A DNA stretch of 8,488 nt from Prado023 sp049688395 (GTDB lineage Bacteria > Actinomycetota > Actinomycetes > S36-B12 > CAIYMF01): NCBI GenBank assembly GCA_049688395.1, contig JBAVKQ010000306.1, positions 1-8,488 on the forward strand, written 5' to 3'. This document shows, piece after piece, positions 7,061 to 8,488 of this stretch. Each line of letters starts with the position of its first letter. Positions within the stretch are counted from its first letter, which is position 1. The notes under the pieces were generated by a model. The model saw only the letters and a list, made by a program, of their open reading frames with translations. It ran no database searches and was not told the DNA's origin. A program made the position numbers and the translations under genes.

Positions 7061-7076
7061 CCGCGAAGGATTCACC

Positions 7077-7089
7077 CCCGGGCCCCGGG
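7077..7089. repeat. 13-bp G/C palindrome between regulator and operon
   Basis: Two CCCGGG hexamers (7077-7082 and 7084-7089) flank a single central base and give a perfect odd-centred dyad that is also a direct repeat. It begins 25 nt after the regulator's stop codon in the direction of transcription. It could be half of a two-part termination region with the hairpin at 7030-7060, or a protein-binding site. In DNA this GC-rich, such a run may also be chance. Confidence 0.3.
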
Positions 7090-7114
7090 CGCGCCTCGCA
7101 TGGAGTTGATGAGA

Positions 7115-8488
7115 TCAGAGCAGGCCCAGTTCGCGACCCCGCCGGACAGCGTCCCGGCGGGTGCGCACGCCGAGCTTGCGGTACAGGGAGCGCATGTGGG
7201 TGCGGATGGTGTTGACGCTGACCATCTCCGCTGCCGCGAGCTCCTCGGCGGTCATGAGCGAGGGAAGCGCCCGGAGCACCTCGATCTCGCGCGGCGTGAG
7301 TGGGACGCCGTCGCGGTCGGCCACGATCGGCCGGTGGCCGGCTGCGGCGTCGACCCTGTCCCAGCGCTGCAGGATCGTGGCCACGAAGTCGTCGTGGACG
7401 CCGAACCGGCCGCGCTGGCGCTCGAGCATGACCCGCATGGTCGGACCGGCCTCCCAGAAGGGTCGCACGACGCCCCGGGGCGCGGCGACGGCCAGAGCGC
7501 GCAGCAGGGCTCCCCGTGCGGCGGAGCGGCGCCCCAGCCGTTCCTGGGCCACCGACTCCAGCATGGGCAGCACGATGTCGTAGACACGCACGGTAACGGG
7601 CAGTGACCGGTCGGCGACCAGCGCGAGGTCAGCGAGGCACCTCTCCCACATCCCGCCGGCGGCGTGGGTCTGCGCGCGGGCGATCAGGGGGTCACCGGTG
7701 CCCGGGAACCAGCGTTCGAAGTCGGCCGCAGCGTCTTGCGCGCCGGCCAGATCCCCCCTCGCCAGCCGGATCCGGACCCGGTGCGCAGCCGGGAACGTCC
7801 GCAGCGCCGGGGTCAGCTCGGCGCTCGCGCCGGTCTGGGCCAGCCGCGCCAGCAGTGCCAGCGCGGGGGTGGGGTCATCATCTCGGTTCGCCGCCAACGT
7901 GGCATCGACGAGAGCGGTGTACGTGGCGTACTCCGGGTCCACGTTGGCGCGCAGCGCCTCGTGCGCCAGGCCGATCATCTGCTCAGCGCGCTCGGGCAGC
8001 AGCATCAGCGAGGCCGCCCACGCTCCGGCTGCGTAGAAGGTCGCCATCGCTGGGTGGGTCGCCCAGCCCCGATCCTCGATGCGGCTGAGCGCCCCGCTGA
8101 CGTAGCGGTCGACGGCTGATGCGTCACCCATGAGCGCGGGCACCGCGGACAGGGTGCTCATCGCCAGGAGCATCACGTGGTCACGACGATGGGTCGTGGC
8201 CAGGTCCAGGGCGAGGCGCAGGTCGCTCCAACTCGCGTCGTAGCGACCCGTGGCGAACTCCCACTGCCCGCGGCTCACCAGCAGGACCAGCTCGCGGTCC
8301 AGGTCGTCCTCGGTGGGGGCAGGATCGGCTGGCCATGCCAGCACGTCGGCGAACGTCGCGGGGATGTCCGGGGCCTCGGGGCTGCCCTCGAGGCGGCGCA
8401 GGTGGAACTGCGCGATGCGCAGCAGCGACGGCAGGCGCGCGGCGCCGGGAGGGTCCGCGCCATCGGGACGGGCCGGGGCGAGTGCCGC
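7115..8488 (-). CDS. LuxR-family transcriptional regulator, MalT-like (partial, start beyond right edge)
   Basis: The reading frame is open from the TGA at 7115 to the window edge (457 codons, none a stop), so the 5' part is missing. A GTG at 8344 is only an internal Val: the frame upstream of it stays open and looks coding (for example PSLLRIAQFHLRRLEG). The last 61 residues (7118-7300) are a LuxR/GerE helix-turn-helix: LTPREIEVLRALPS, then TAEELAAAEMVSVNTIRTH with the recognition helix, then YRKLGV and a C-terminal RGRELGLL. The preceding roughly 390 residues are Ala/Leu/Arg-rich helical pairs consistent with TPR-like repeats, as in the sensory arm of MalT-type regulators. Family members are typically about 850-900 aa with an N-terminal ATPase, which would lie off the window. 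It is transcribed toward the acyl-CoA synthetase gene with a 115-nt gap, so it is a candidate regulator of the lipid operon; its ligand is unknown. No receiver domain is visible. Confidence 0.88.
   Translation of the reverse strand, partial: AALAPARPDGADPPGAARLPSLLRIAQFHLRRLEGSPEAPDIPATFADVLAWPADPAPTEDDLDRELVLLVSRGQWEFATGRYDASWSDLRLALDLATTHRRDHVMLLAMSTLSAVPALMGDASAVDRYVSGALSRIEDRGWATHPAMATFYAAGAWAASLMLLPERAEQMIGLAHEALRANVDPEYATYTALVDATLAANRDDDPTPALALLARLAQTGASAELTPALRTFPAAHRVRIRLARGDLAGAQDAAADFERWFPGTGDPLIARAQTHAAGGMWERCLADLALVADRSLPVTVRVYDIVLPMLESVAQERLGRRSAARGALLRALAVAAPRGVVRPFWEAGPTMRVMLERQRGRFGVHDDFVATILQRWDRVDAAAGHRPIVADRDGVPLTPREIEVLRALPSLMTAEELAAAEMVSVNTIRTHMRSLYRKLGVRTRRDAVRRGRELGLL

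Noticed and set aside
7057..7062. GGAACC on the minus strand as an ECF sigma -35 element
   Set aside because: No convincing -10 partner lies at 16-17 nt; the CGTC found at about 19 nt is part of the hairpin stem.
7072..7101. Nine-residue leader ORF (MRGAPGARG) in the gap before the operon
   Set aside because: It has no Shine-Dalgarno, its composition simply follows the GC-rich palindrome, and it contains no regulatory codon run.
8342..8344. GTG as the start of the LuxR-type gene
   Set aside because: The same frame stays open for 48 more codons to the window edge with coding-like sequence, and the family is normally much longer, so this is an internal Val.

Overview
The window is high-GC DNA (roughly 70% by eye) with dense coding. 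Every supportable gene lies on the minus strand. GC-rich codon use, GGAGG-type ribosome binding sites, a ChoD-type GMC oxidoreductase, a WS/DGAT acyltransferase and a large LuxR regulator with TPR-like sequence all point to an actinobacterium. A Nocardioidaceae- or Mycobacteriales-like lineage is plausible, but the genus cannot be fixed from sequence alone.

In transcription order (right to left) the layout is as follows. (1) 8488-7115 is the C-terminal half or so of a large LuxR/MalT-like regulator whose start lies beyond the right edge. (2) 7114-6999 is a 116-nt gap with two dyad symmetries. (3) 6998-5016 is a long-chain fatty-acyl-CoA synthetase of the FadD15/AMP-binding type with an acidic N-terminal extension. 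(4) 4996-3521 is a wax ester synthase/diacylglycerol acyltransferase. (5) 3520-3451 is a 70-nt gap holding the only AT-rich patch of the operon, with a near-palindrome inside a possible promoter. (6) 3450-1741 is a divergent aldehyde dehydrogenase. (7) 1724-18 is a GMC flavo-oxidoreductase closely resembling mycobacterial ChoD. Gaps of 19, 70 and 16 nt and a Shine-Dalgarno before each gene suggest one four-gene operon, possibly with an internal promoter before the last two genes.

The four enzymes can be chained. The flavin oxidase turns a long-chain or sterol alcohol into an aldehyde or ketone. The aldehyde dehydrogenase interconverts aldehyde and acid (or acyl-CoA). The synthetase makes acyl-CoA, and WS/DGAT condenses acyl-CoA with an alcohol or diacylglycerol into a storage ester. 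This is an inferred alcohol-to-storage-lipid module; no substrate is proven by the sequence. No mobile element, CRISPR array, tRNA, rRNA or defence system was seen. The families are known; the least ordinary parts are the atypical aldehyde dehydrogenase, the four-cysteine cluster in the oxidase and the operator-like site between genes three and two of the operon.
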